Shown: positions 53,952-62,853 of the stretch, piece after piece
Layout: each line of letters begins with the position of its first letter
How positions within the stretch are numbered: the first letter of the stretch is position 1
NCBI GenBank assembly: GCA_021323695.1
Contig: JAJPKN010000030.1
Location: 1-64,000, forward strand
DNA: 64,000 nt
Direction: 5' to 3'
Origin: Actinomycetota bacterium
GTDB lineage: Bacteria; Actinomycetota; Acidimicrobiia; Acidimicrobiales; Palsa-688
Position numbers and translations under genes: made by a program
Notes under the pieces: model-generated
Seen by the model: only the letters and a program-made list of their open reading frames with translations
Database searches by the model: none
What the model was told of the DNA's origin: nothing

Positions 53952-54050
53952 GTGAAATCGGCGAAGACGGCGCGGGCACGCTTCAGTGCGGCCGGCCGGA
54001 GCCGATCCTATTGGCACAAGCGACAGCGGCTCCCCCCGCTGCTCTCGTAG
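53952..54050 (+). CDS. Candidate 32-residue basic ORF
   Basis: GTG 53952 to TAG 54050 reads KSAKTARARFSAAGRSRSYW then HKRQRLPPLLS, very rich in Arg/Lys. Its stop codon touches a strong hairpin, as expected for a real short gene, but the Shine-Dalgarno-like AGGGG is too close to the GTG. It could be a small ribosome-associated peptide, or chance. Confidence 0.3.
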   Translation: MKSAKTARARFSAAGRSRSYWHKRQRLPPLLS

Positions 54051-54084
54051 CGAAGGGGCCAGGCCTCCCACCCGGCCCCTTCGC
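54050..54084 (+). terminator. Hairpin with 11-bp perfect stem
   Basis: GCGAAGGGGCC and GGCCCCTTCGC flank a 13-base loop. No T-run follows, so it is a U-less terminator at best; it separates adh from gmd. Confidence 0.55.
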
Positions 54085-54257
54085 CTCTCACCCTGCCTTG
54101 GCCCGGCGCCCAGCCGTCCGGCCATCACCTGAGCAGGGTGTTGCCTGGGCCACCGGCCAGGAAGGGCCCCCACCAGGGGCCGTCTCTGCCGGGCGAGCCG
54201 CACGAGCCGGGCGGCCACCAGCTTGCTCAGGCCGACCGGCCCGGCCAAGCTGGTGCC

Positions 54258-55220
54258 ATGCCAACAGCGTTGATCACGGGTGTCACCGGGCAGGACGGCT
54301 CCTACTTGGCCGAGCTCCTGCTCTCCAAGGGTTACGAGGTGGTGGGCGTCCACCGCCGTTCGAGCACCGTCACCTTCGAACGCATCGCCCACCTGGTCGA
54401 CAAGATCACCCTGGTCGCGGCGGACCTGCTGGACGAGGCGTCCCTGGTCCGGGTGCTGCGCGAGTACCGCCCTAGGGAGGTCTACAACCTGGCCGCCCAG
54501 TCCTTCGTGATGACCTCGTTCGCCCAGCCGGTCCTCACCGGGGAAGTCACCGCCCTTGGGGTCACCCGCCTGCTCGACGCCATCTTGCTGGTCGACCCCT
54601 CCATCCGCTTCTACCAGGCCAGTTCGTCGGAAATGTTCGGCAAAGTGGTGGAAAGCCCCCAGAGCGAGCGCACCCCCTTCCACCCTCGCAGCCCCTACGG
54701 GGTGGCCAAGGTCTACGGCCACTGGGCCACGGTCAACTACCGCGAGAGCTACCAAATGCACGCCAGCTCCGGCATCTTGTTCAACCACGAAAGCCCACGG
54801 CGGGGGCTCGAGTTCGTCACCCGCAAGGTCACCAACGCGGTGGCCCGCATAAAGGCCGGCCTGGCCGACCACGTTGACCTCGGGAACCTTGACTCCCAAA
54901 GGGACTGGGGCTACGCCCCCGACTACGTCCGAGCCATGTGGATGATGCTGCAGCAGGACGAACCGGGCGACTACGTCGTAGCCACGGGCGAGACACATTC
55001 GGTGCGCGAGTTCTGCCAGGTGGCCTTCGGCCATGCCGGCCTGGACTGGGAAAAGTACGTCCGGGTCGACCAGCGCCACTTCCGCCCGGCCGAAGTCGAC
55101 CTCCTCATCGGCGATCCCACGCGCGCCCACGAGGTCCTCGGGTGGAAGCCCGAAGTCAGCTTCGAGGAGCTGGTCCGCTTGATGGTGGACGCCGACCTGG
55201 AGGCCCTGGGCGCCCGCTAG
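54258..55220 (+). CDS. gmd: GDP-mannose 4,6-dehydratase
   Basis: 320 residues, extended [28 protein letters not shown] (about 6-30) binds NADP; SSSEMFG and [11 protein letters not shown] give the Ser-Tyr-Lys triad; [38 protein letters not shown] and [19 protein letters not shown] are GMD-specific. The product GDP-4-keto-6-deoxymannose leads to fucose- or rhamnose-type sugars for glycans. No epimerase or reductase follows, but glycosyltransferases lie 6 kb on. ATG 54258 is the only family-consistent start. Confidence 0.95.
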   Translation: MPTALITGVTGQDGSYLAELLLSKGYEVVGVHRRSSTVTFERIAHLVDKITLVAADLLDEASLVRVLREYRPREVYNLAAQSFVMTSFAQPVLTGEVTALGVTRLLDAILLVDPSIRFYQASSSEMFGKVVESPQSERTPFHPRSPYGVAKVYGHWATVNYRESYQMHASSGILFNHESPRRGLEFVTRKVTNAVARIKAGLADHVDLGNLDSQRDWGYAPDYVRAMWMMLQQDEPGDYVVATGETHSVREFCQVAFGHAGLDWEKYVRVDQRHFRPAEVDLLIGDPTRAHEVLGWKPEVSFEELVRLMVDADLEALGAR

Positions 55221-55263
55221 CCCCAAGTCACGCCAGCCGTGCGACTTACTACCGCTGTCGGCC

Positions 55264-57513
55264 CTAGCGGGGAGCGGCTATGGCCACCGCCACCCCCGCC
55301 CACCGCGTGGCCCCCGACGACGCCAGGTCGCCAGCCCCGGGCGCGTCGCCGAAAGCGTACACCCGCCCAGAGGTGGTGAGCACGTAGTAGCCCAGGCCGC
55401 TGGCAGCCGGTGCCACCCCGGCCACCGTGGCGGCGATGCGCTCGGCGGGCAAGGAGCCCTCGAACCGGGCGTCCCCGAAGGCGAACACCCCGCCGTCCTT
55501 GGCCACCAGCAAGTACCCCCCGCCGTCGGCGCTGGGGACCAGGCCCGTCACCGCCCGGTCGAGGTAAAGGTTGCCCGTCGAACCGAAGAAACGGGCGTCC
55601 CCGAAGCTGAAGACAGCTCCCCTGGCGGTGACCAACCAGTAGCCGCCACCGTCTGGCGTGGCCGCGATCCCGACGACTGGGCCTCTGAGGCCCAGGTGGC
55701 CCAGGGAGCCGTAGTAGGGGGCGTCCCCGAAGGCGAACACGCCACCGCCGCTGGAGGCGAGCCAGTAGCCTCTGCCGTCCGGGGATGCGGCCATGGCTAC
55801 CACCGGGTTGCGGAGCCGGAGCTTGCTGGCTGACCCGTACCAGTGGGCGTCCCCGAAGGCAAGCACCCCGCCGTTGCTCCCCGTCAACCAGTAGCCCCGG
55901 CCATCGGGCGTGGCCGCCATCGCCGTCACTTTCCCCGCTAGCACCGTCCCCGCCGCGCCGCCCAGGGCCACAGCCCCCCCGAAGCCGTACACGTCACCCT
56001 CGGCGTCGGCGACCCAGTAGCCATGGCCGGGGCCCCGGCCCGCCTGGCGGGGCCTCGACGGGGACGAGGCTGCAGCCGCCCCAGGCGTGCTGGTGGGGGT
56101 AGCCGGCCTGGTGGCGGGAGGGGCCGTGGTGGTAGTGGCCCGGGGCACGGTGGTGGCCGGAGGGGCGGTGGTAGCGGGAGGGGCGGTGGTAGCCGGAGGG
56201 GCGGTGGTAGCGGGCGCTGTTGGCCCGGCCAGCACGGCGAACCAGTCGCTGGGAAGCCCGAGGGCGGCTGCGAACTGGCCGCCGCTCAGCTCCAGCGAGC
56301 CGCGGCTGCCGACCACGGCCAGTTGCTCCACCCTCCCCCCCCATCGGCCCAGGCCGTTGCGCTGCGTTACCCGGACCGCCTGGACAGCCCCGACCGAGGG
56401 GAAGGCGGACTGCAACCGGCCAGCGGCCACGGTGACCACCCAGCTGTGCTCAGGGTTGGCAGGCACCGAGTCGCCCAAGTCGGCCACCGCCGGGAAGGCA
56501 CCGCCAGCCGTGTACCCGCCGGTGGACGCCGAGTACTCGGCCAGGGCTATGCTGCCCGCCGGCCCGCAGGCCGAGCCCGCCTGGCAGTACAGGACCTGGC
56601 CGGAGGTCGAGCTGACCGCCGCTTCAGCGCTCGCGCCGTACTGGCCGGGCCAGCCCTCGTACAGTTGGCAGGAGGCGGTGTCACATATGGCCCCCGGCGA
56701 CCCCGGCCAACCGCCTTTGGCCAGTACTGCCAGGACATAGCTGCGAGCAGCGACGGCTTGGGCCTGCAACGCCGCCTCCCCGCCCGTGCTCGCCCACCAC
56801 GGCGGCGCTTCGAGGGGGACAACGCCTTCGACGTAGTCCTCCAGGGGGACGACATTGTCCGTCTGGCCGTTGAGCAGGACCACCATGGCGCCCTGGTAGG
56901 CCCGCTGCCCCCAACCAGGCAGGCAGACCTCGACCTGGGGGCCGGCCGCGGGCACGGCCGCCAGCGGGCTGCTGGCAGCCCCGGCGATGGTGACCGGCCC
57001 GGTGGCGAGGGCCGCTCGGGCCCAAGGCCCTGAGCAGCCCGGCCCAGCGTAGAGGACCTCCCCCCCGTCGGCCCGGGTGACCTCGAACGCCGAGGCACGG
57101 GCCGAGTTGCCCCCACCCCAGGTCGCCACCAGGCCGCTGCCAGCCACGGCTGCGGTGATCAGGTTGCGGCCGTCCAGCTCGGTCAGGTGAACTGTGACAC
57201 CGGGCTCGGGGGAGGCCAGCGTCCCGATCCGGGTGCCGCCGTAGTAGTGGGCCAGGATCTGCTGGTAGCCCCAACCATAAGTGCTGGCGTACCCGTAAGC
57301 GCCCCACTGGCCCATCCCCCGTCCGTGACCGGACCCCAGGCCCTCGACCAGATAGGTGCTCGGGCCCAGGCCCTGGGCCCCGGCCAGGGCCGCACCGACC
57401 GGCGAGCACAGGCCGCCGGCAGCCCCGGCCAGCACCAAGGACCACCCGGCCACGGTGCCGGCCAGGGCCCGGGCGCGCCTTGGCCCCCTCTGGCCTGCAG
57501 TTGTTCGCCCCAC
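55264..57513 (-). CDS. Secreted SpoIID/LytB-domain protein with six C-terminal repeats
   Basis: 749 residues. A signal peptide (ALAGTVAGWSLVLAGAAGGL) is followed by a SpoIID-like domain: GSGHGRGMGQWGAYGYASTYGWG, YVEGVVPLEAPPWWAS and the later AEYSASTGGYTAGG and NPEHSWVV. SpoIID proteins are peptidoglycan lytic transglycosylases. After a Thr/Ala/Pro linker with TTAPPA repeats (about 430-490) come six repeats of about 47 residues with cores like GYWLASSGGGVFAFGDAPYYGS. The chain ends VAVAIAAPR, resembling the start of another unit. Starts with GTG 57513. Confidence 0.88.
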   Translation of the reverse strand: MGRTTAGQRGPRRARALAGTVAGWSLVLAGAAGGLCSPVGAALAGAQGLGPSTYLVEGLGSGHGRGMGQWGAYGYASTYGWGYQQILAHYYGGTRIGTLASPEPGVTVHLTELDGRNLITAAVAGSGLVATWGGGNSARASAFEVTRADGGEVLYAGPGCSGPWARAALATGPVTIAGAASSPLAAVPAAGPQVEVCLPGWGQRAYQGAMVVLLNGQTDNVVPLEDYVEGVVPLEAPPWWASTGGEAALQAQAVAARSYVLAVLAKGGWPGSPGAICDTASCQLYEGWPGQYGASAEAAVSSTSGQVLYCQAGSACGPAGSIALAEYSASTGGYTAGGAFPAVADLGDSVPANPEHSWVVTVAAGRLQSAFPSVGAVQAVRVTQRNGLGRWGGRVEQLAVVGSRGSLELSGGQFAAALGLPSDWFAVLAGPTAPATTAPPATTAPPATTAPPATTVPRATTTTAPPATRPATPTSTPGAAAASSPSRPRQAGRGPGHGYWVADAEGDVYGFGGAVALGGAAGTVLAGKVTAMAATPDGRGYWLTGSNGGVLAFGDAHWYGSASKLRLRNPVVAMAASPDGRGYWLASSGGGVFAFGDAPYYGSLGHLGLRGPVVGIAATPDGGGYWLVTARGAVFSFGDARFFGSTGNLYLDRAVTGLVPSADGGGYLLVAKDGGVFAFGDARFEGSLPAERIAATVAGVAPAASGLGYYVLTTSGRVYAFGDAPGAGDLASSGATRWAGVAVAIAAPR

Positions 57514-57639
57514 CGGCTCTCGGCTCCGTTACCTGCCCGTCCCACGCTCTCCACCACTGGATCGGCAGGCGCACCGAGGAAATTGAGCAGGGCCTAAGGC
57601 CGGCACCACGCCGAGGGCAAGGCCGGGCGCGCCAGGCAG

Positions 57640-59718
57640 TCAGGAGGCGATGGCGACGATCTGGCTGTTAGCGGACACCGGGGCCACCGTGGCCTCGTCG
57701 GGCGCCGAGCCAAAGGCGAAGACCCGGCCGCCGGAGGTAGCGACCCAGTAGCCGAGCCCAAAGGGGCTCGCAGCCATGCCCACCACCGGGTGCTGGCCCA
57801 GGTCGGCACGGCTGAGCGACCCGTAGAACGCGGCATCGCCAAAGGCGAAGACCCCTCCGTCGCTGGCCACCAACCAATAGCCGCGGCCGTCGGGGGTGGC
57901 CGCCACGCCGACTATGGGCCCGTGCAGCTTGAGCTTGGCCGCCGACCCGTAGTAACGCGCGTCCCCAAAGGCGAAGACCCCGCCGTCCCGCCCCACCAAC
58001 CAGTACCCCTTGGCGTCGGGAGTGGCCGCCATGGCCACGATGGCCTGGCCCGACGTTGGCCGGGACAACGAGCCATAGCTTCGGGCGTCCCCGAAGGGGT
58101 ACACGGCACCGCCTTGGGCCACGAGCCAGTAGCCGCGACCGTCGGCGGTAGCGGCTATGGCCGCCACCGCCACCTTGAGGTGCCGGGTGACAGTTGACCC
58201 GCGGTAGGGGGCACGCCCGAAGGAGAACACCCTACCGCTGGAGGTGACAAGCCAGTAGCCGAGCCCGCTGGGGGCCTCCGCCGCCGCGACCACGGGCTGG
58301 TGGGGGCCATGGCCGGCGGTCGTCGCTTGAGCGGTAACCGACCCTGCGGTGTACACATGGCCGTCGGAGGCCACCAGTGCGTAGCCGTCCAGGGCCAGCG
58401 GCGTACGGTGGGCGGCCGCCGCCGCGACGGCCGCCCCCACGTTGAGGAAGCCCCCGTTGATGGGCGAGCTGCCCAAGGCCAGCGGCGAGGCCGTGGCCTG
58501 GAGGAGGGTCGCGACCTGGGGGCCCGACAGCGCCGGGTCGGCCGCTATGACCAGGGCAGCGGCTGCGGCGACGTGAGGAGCAGCAAAAGACGTGCCGCTC
58601 TCGACGGCGTAGTTGCCGTCGTACCACGTGGACAAGATGTTCACGCCCGGGGCAGCGATGTTGGCGGCGTCGCCGTACTCGGAGAAGTCCAGGTACGGCC
58701 CACCGTTGGCCGGGTCCACGGACCCTTGGTCAGTGGACGCCGCCACCGACAGCACACCCGGGTAGGCTGCCGGGTAAACCGGCTGTTGGGAGTCATAGTT
58801 CCCGGCCGCGGCCACCACCACCACCCCGTGGGACAAGGCGTACTCGACTGCCCGCTGCTCGTCGACGTCCGGCCCGCAGTCACCCGGGTTGACACTGCAC
58901 GGCTCGTTGGAAAAGGACATGTTGATGACCCGCGCCCCCGCGCTCACGGCGTCGTAGATGCCGGTCGCCGCGTCCATGGTGTTCCCCCCGCCGCGGTCGT
59001 CGAGCACCTTGATCGACAGTACCCGGGTGGCCCAGCCCAGGCCGGCCATCCCTATGCCGTCGTTGGTGGCCGCGGCGATGACCCCAGCCACCGCCGTCCC
59101 GTGGTGGTAGTTGTCACTGGGCGACGAGCACCCGGGGTCGTCGGAACGGCAGACGTCCGGGCCGACAACCACCTTGCCGGTGAGCTGGGGGTGGCTCGCG
59201 TCCACCCCCGAGTCCAGCACGGCGACGAGCACGTTGGGGTTGCCTGTGGTGATGGCCCAGGCCTGCGGGGCGTTGATGTACCAAAGGTCGGTCTGGCCGT
59301 TGGGGTGGACGATGGTTGCCCCCGGGCCGGCAGACGGGTTCTCGACCCGTACCGGGGTCGTGGGGCCGCACGTCGAGCTGTAGCAGGGGTTGTTGGGCAC
59401 GAGCGCGGCGTGGACGGGCTCGACCGGCGACACGTAGTCAACGCCACGCTCGTGGCCCAGCTGGGACGCCACGTAGGCGGCCTCCTGCGCGGGCAGGTCA
59501 ACGGACCAACGCCGCCCGGGCAGGAGCTGTGGCACCGGGCCGGGCAGAGCTTGGAGCACACCGGCAGGGTCAGCCTCGGCCTGCCGGTCGAGCTGGATCA
59601 CCAACCTCTTGGTGACAACCCTGTAGGGGGTGGCACCGGCCGGGGCGGGCGAGGCGGACAGGGCAAGGGGACCGGCCGCGGCCACCACGGCCGCAGAGAC
59701 AGCCCAGGTCAGGCGCAA
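57640..59718 (-). CDS. Secreted subtilase (S8) with six C-terminal repeats
   Basis: 692 residues. Signal peptide (AVSAAVVAAAGPLALSASPAPA), propeptide, then the catalytic triad Asp 169 (VAVLDSGVDASHPQL), His 206 (NYHHGTAVAGVIAA), oxyanion Asn 307 and Ser 377 (ESGTSFAAPHVAAAAALV). From about 445 there are six repeats of the same kind as in the neighbouring SpoIID protein (for example GYWLVGRDGGVFAFGDARYYGS), ending QIVAIAS. TTG 59718 is the start, with GGAGG about 11 bases upstream. The repeats may bind cell-wall or other polysaccharide (inference). Confidence 0.92.
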   Translation of the reverse strand: MRLTWAVSAAVVAAAGPLALSASPAPAGATPYRVVTKRLVIQLDRQAEADPAGVLQALPGPVPQLLPGRRWSVDLPAQEAAYVASQLGHERGVDYVSPVEPVHAALVPNNPCYSSTCGPTTPVRVENPSAGPGATIVHPNGQTDLWYINAPQAWAITTGNPNVLVAVLDSGVDASHPQLTGKVVVGPDVCRSDDPGCSSPSDNYHHGTAVAGVIAAATNDGIGMAGLGWATRVLSIKVLDDRGGGNTMDAATGIYDAVSAGARVINMSFSNEPCSVNPGDCGPDVDEQRAVEYALSHGVVVVAAAGNYDSQQPVYPAAYPGVLSVAASTDQGSVDPANGGPYLDFSEYGDAANIAAPGVNILSTWYDGNYAVESGTSFAAPHVAAAAALVIAADPALSGPQVATLLQATASPLALGSSPINGGFLNVGAAVAAAAAHRTPLALDGYALVASDGHVYTAGSVTAQATTAGHGPHQPVVAAAEAPSGLGYWLVTSSGRVFSFGRAPYRGSTVTRHLKVAVAAIAATADGRGYWLVAQGGAVYPFGDARSYGSLSRPTSGQAIVAMAATPDAKGYWLVGRDGGVFAFGDARYYGSAAKLKLHGPIVGVAATPDGRGYWLVASDGGVFAFGDAAFYGSLSRADLGQHPVVGMAASPFGLGYWVATSGGRVFAFGSAPDEATVAPVSANSQIVAIAS

Positions 59719-59745
59719 CTAGGGCGTTGCCTCCATGGCCCCCGG

Positions 59746-60408
59746 CTAACGCCCGAGGACGGCACGGGCTCGCGCCCGCGTCCGTTGTGCCAGCAACGAT
59801 GCCTGGGCCCTGGCCCGGGCACGAGCACGACCGGCCAGCGAGCCTGCCGGCACTTCGGCGACGACCACGTCCTGGGCCGCCCCAGGGGCGAACAGCCCGG
59901 GGCCAGCCACAGCGGGGTAGGGGTCAACCGGCTCGGTGCTTATGGCTGACCTAGGTACCCTGTAGCGTCCCACCAGGTGCTTGGCCGCGGCCTCGCTGGC
60001 GACGCTCCAGCGGTCCACCGACCGGGCCAGCAACCACAGCGCCCACCGGGAGATGCCCAGGTCGCCGGTGACGACAGCGGTAACGGCGTCGAAGCGGGCC
60101 ATGGCCACGGCCAAGCCGGCGGCGGTGGCCAGCTGGCCGGCCGCGGCCAGGTCCGAAAAGGGCACCCCTGGTTGCAGGCACAGCACGAGTTCGGGGGGGT
60201 AGCCCAGGTGCCGGCGGGCTTGCTCCAGGCGCCTGCCGGCCAGGGGGCCCACGATGGGCACGGACAGGGGCGCAGCCCCCGTCCGGTAGCCCACCATGCG
60301 GACGTCGCAGTTGCGCTCCCAGGCCCGGCGTACGGCCGCGAGCGTGGCTGCGGTGCCGGGGCCGGGCACTGGCGGGTAGCTACCAACGACCATCACCTCA
60401 CAAGCTGG
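59746..60408 (-). CDS. Possible glycosyltransferase-like protein
   Basis: About 220 residues. The start CEVMVVGSYPPVPGPGTAATLAAVRRAWE is like the N-terminal Rossmann strand and loop of GT4 enzymes, then PPELVLCLQPGVPFSDLAAAG. It lacks the C-terminal donor-binding half and ends in an Arg/Ala-rich helix (RARARARAQASLLAQRTRARARAVLGR). It may be half of a transferase or a separate protein of the glycan cluster. Upstream of GTG 60408 the frame is open but not coding-like. Confidence 0.5.
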   Translation of the reverse strand, partial: PACEVMVVGSYPPVPGPGTAATLAAVRRAWERNCDVRMVGYRTGAAPLSVPIVGPLAGRRLEQARRHLGYPPELVLCLQPGVPFSDLAAAGQLATAAGLAVAMARFDAVTAVVTGDLGISRWALWLLARSVDRWSVASEAAAKHLVGRYRVPRSAISTEPVDPYPAVAGPGLFAPGAAQDVVVAEVPAGSLAGRARARARAQASLLAQRTRARARAVLGR

Positions 60409-60539
60409 CACCGGGGGGAACCTATCACGCCGAGCCTGGGGATCCCCCAGCCAGGCGGGTGGGCTGCCCCGGGGGCGCCGTCCTGGCGGGACCGGTGGCC
60501 AAGGCCGCCCACGCGGCCAGCCGGGCAGGGACGACCCGG

Positions 60540-60545
60540 TAGGCT
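60540..60545 (+). promoter_or_regulatory. Candidate leaderless -10 box TAGGCT
   Basis: TAGGCT-N8-GTG 60554, no Shine-Dalgarno; heads the coiled-coil/glycosyltransferase operon. Confidence 0.45.
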
Positions 60546-60553
60546 CAGGCGCC

Positions 60554-61366
60554 GTGGCAAACACAAGAGCACGCGTGCGGGCCGCGCTCAACCGCCTGGT
60601 GATGCACTACGTAGACCTGGTCCGCGAGGAGATCCAGTCCACCCAGGAAGTGGCCACCTCGGCCCGGGACGAGGCCCGGGCGGCCAAGGCCGAAGCCCGG
60701 GCGGCCAGGGAAGTGGCCACCTCGGCCCGGGACGAGGCCCAGGCGGCCAAGGCCGAGGCCCAGGGGGCCAGGGAGGTGGCCACCTCGGCCCGGGACGAAG
60801 CCCGGGCGGCCAAAGAGGTGGCCATCGCCGGCCGGGACGAGGCCCAGGGGGCCAGGGAGGTGGCCACCTCGGCCCGGGACGAAGCCCGGGCGGCCAAAGA
60901 GGTGGCCATCGCCGGCCGGGACGAGGCCCAGGGGGCCAGGGCCGAGGCGGCGGCAGCGAGGGAGCTGGCGGGGTCGGCCCGGGACGAAGCCCGGGCGGCC
61001 AAGGAGGAGGGCCGGGTTTTCAACGAAGCCGCTACTGTCGCCCGCAACGACATCCGTTCCGCGGTAGACGAGGCCCGGGCGGCCAAGGAGGAGGGCCGGG
61101 CCTTCAACGAAGAGGCTCGCAACGACCGGGCTACCACCAGGGCCGAGCTGGAGGCGTTGAAGGCTGGCACCGAGGCGCAGGTCGACCTGCTCCGCTCGGA
61201 CCTCATCGAGCTGACGCGCATGCTGCGGATGCAAGGGGACGCGGACGACGAGGTGGCCGAAACCCTGGGCCGGGCGCTTGCCCGGCTCTCGGCTGAGCTG
61301 GAGGCCCTGGCCAACGCGGTCGAGGCGCTCAGCTCCAGGCGTGAGGAGACGACAGCCAGCGCATGA
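60554..61366 (+). CDS. Coiled-coil repeat protein
   Basis: 270 residues, almost entirely helical, with no membrane segment. The first 30 residues (RVRAALNRLVMHYVDLVREEI) are followed by repeats of 21 or 28 residues, EVATSARDEARAAKEVAIAG and variants, which are 3 or 4 heptads each, so the coiled-coil phase is kept. The C-terminal third (TTRAELEALKAGTEAQVDLL to ANAVEALSSRREE) is a non-repetitive coiled coil. It heads a three-gene unit and its stop overlaps the next start by 4 bases, so it may be a scaffold or length-control protein for the glycosyltransferases (inference). Confidence 0.8.
   Translation: MANTRARVRAALNRLVMHYVDLVREEIQSTQEVATSARDEARAAKAEARAAREVATSARDEAQAAKAEAQGAREVATSARDEARAAKEVAIAGRDEAQGAREVATSARDEARAAKEVAIAGRDEAQGARAEAAAARELAGSARDEARAAKEEGRVFNEAATVARNDIRSAVDEARAAKEEGRAFNEEARNDRATTRAELEALKAGTEAQVDLLRSDLIELTRMLRMQGDADDEVAETLGRALARLSAELEALANAVEALSSRREETTASA
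60647..60940 (+). repeat. In-phase tandem repeats (2 x 63 bp, 2 x 84 bp)
   Basis: Two nearly identical 63-base units (60647-60772) are followed by two 84-base units that are identical (60773-60856 and 60857-60940). All lengths are multiples of 21 bases, i.e. whole heptads. Confidence 0.88.
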
Positions 61367-62853
61367 CGGGCGGCGTTTTCATCGACCTCGTCGCCGCTCA
61401 GAGCCCCAGTTACCGGGGCCGGGGCATAGCCCGCTACGCCACGGAGCTGGCACGGGCCATGGCCCGGCGGCACCCAGGCCTGGTCAGCGGCATCGTGCTG
61501 CACCCCGAGCTCCCGCCCGCCGAAGGGCTGGAGGACCTGTCCCAGTGGGTGACCACTGAGCCCGACTGGGACCGGGCGTCGGTGCTCCACCTGACCTCGG
61601 TCTTCGAGCCCGAGGTGCCGGCCCGGCTTTTCTGGCCTCGCCAGGCTTCAGCCAGCCGCCTGTGGCTGGTGGCCACCGTGTACGACCTGATACCCGACGT
61701 CTTCCCGGACTGGTACCTGCAGGACCCGGGCCTACGCCGGCGGTGGCGCTGCGGGCGGGAGCTGGCCCGGGTGGCAGATGCCGTCACCGTCCCTTCCGAG
61801 GCGACCAAACAGGACGTCGTGCGCCGCTTGGGCGTCCCCGAGGACCGGGTGAGCGTGATCGGGAGCGGTACCTCAGGCCGGTTCCGGCCCCCCGAGCCCC
61901 GGGAGGCTGCCTTGGCCACCGCACGGCGAGCGGTGAAGGGGTTGAGGCCGGGCTTCATCGTCTACAACGGCGCCTTTGACCCCCGCAAGAACGTGGACCG
62001 CCTGCTCGAAGCGTACGCCTCCCTGCCCCGCCAGCTCATACGGAAGCACCAACTGGTGATCTTCTGCCACGTAGCCCCCTTGACCCGCAACCACTACCTG
62101 GTCATGGCCGAACGGCTGGGCGTGAAAGGCCGGGTCCTCCTGCCCGGCTTCGTGCCCGACGACGTGATGGTGGCCCTGCTGCAGTCCGCCCACCTGGCTG
62201 TCTTCCCGTCCCTGTACGAGGGCTACGGGCTCCCCGTCGTCGACTCCCTGGCCTGCGGCACCCCCACCATTGCCGGCGACAACTCGTCCCTGCGGGAGAT
62301 CCTGCCTGCCGACGCCCGCTTCGACGCATGGGACTCCACGGCCATAGCCAATGCCATGGAGCGCGCCCTGTGCGACGAAGGCTACCGCGGCTACCTGCTG
62401 AGCCTGACCCGGCAAGCCCCCCCGTCCTGGGACGCGGTCGCCGACAAGCTGGCCGCCGTCTACCGGCACTTGATGGGCCGCTCGCGCCGTTACCGGCCCG
62501 GGTGGCCCAGCCGCCCCCGCTTGGCGCTGGTCGGGGCCCCCACGGGGCTGGTGTCGGCCTGCCAGGCAGAGGCAGAGGTGGACACTTGGGGGACGCGGGC
62601 GCCTCTGCGGCGCCTGGCCGCCTGGCGGGGGGGCTACGACGGCATCGTCATGTGGGCCGATGGGCTCCCGGCCACCGCCCCCGAGGTGGTGGAGGAGCTG
62701 AGAGCCGACCGGCCCACGCCCGTCATCGCGCTCGTGAACGAGGACCAGGCCCCCGCCGGGCTGGCTCTTGGCTCCCTGAACACCCTCAAGGTGCTGCGAG
62801 CCCGAGGGGACTGGCCAGACATAGCCCGCTCCGTGCTGGGCGCGCTCAGGTGA
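61363..62853 (+). CDS. GT4-family glycosyltransferase
   Basis: 496 residues. The N-terminus has AQSPSYRGRGIARYATELARAM, the central region VYDLIPDVFPDWYLQD and VPSEATKQDVVRRLGV, and the donor domain YNGAFDPRKNVDRLLEAYASL and FPSLYEGYGLPVVDSLACGTPTI (E-x7-E type, retaining). A C-terminal 110 residues form an extra domain (PRLALVGAPTGL to PVIALVNEDQAP). The RGIARY loop is common in mannosyltransferases such as WbaZ/MtfB types. ATGA overlap with the coiled-coil gene. Confidence 0.9.
   Translation: MTGGVFIDLVAAQSPSYRGRGIARYATELARAMARRHPGLVSGIVLHPELPPAEGLEDLSQWVTTEPDWDRASVLHLTSVFEPEVPARLFWPRQASASRLWLVATVYDLIPDVFPDWYLQDPGLRRRWRCGRELARVADAVTVPSEATKQDVVRRLGVPEDRVSVIGSGTSGRFRPPEPREAALATARRAVKGLRPGFIVYNGAFDPRKNVDRLLEAYASLPRQLIRKHQLVIFCHVAPLTRNHYLVMAERLGVKGRVLLPGFVPDDVMVALLQSAHLAVFPSLYEGYGLPVVDSLACGTPTIAGDNSSLREILPADARFDAWDSTAIANAMERALCDEGYRGYLLSLTRQAPPSWDAVADKLAAVYRHLMGRSRRYRPGWPSRPRLALVGAPTGLVSACQAEAEVDTWGTRAPLRRLAAWRGGYDGIVMWADGLPATAPEVVEELRADRPTPVIALVNEDQAPAGLALGSLNTLKVLRARGDWPDIARSVLGALR

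Larger units (their letters stand above)
53902..54257. other. Intergenic region between adh and gmd
   Basis: 355 bases holding one candidate short basic ORF (53952-54050) and a strong hairpin just after it. Nothing else recognisable; I see no clear promoter for gmd. Confidence 0.5.

Noticed and set aside
60644-60940. CRISPR-like array
   Set aside because: The repeats are directly adjacent without spacers and encode in-frame heptads.
60607-61590. 327-residue minus-strand ORF across the coiled-coil gene
   Set aside because: A repeat of Ala/Ser/Arg mirrored from the plus-strand heptads; the plus frame has a start, coupling and a sensible protein.
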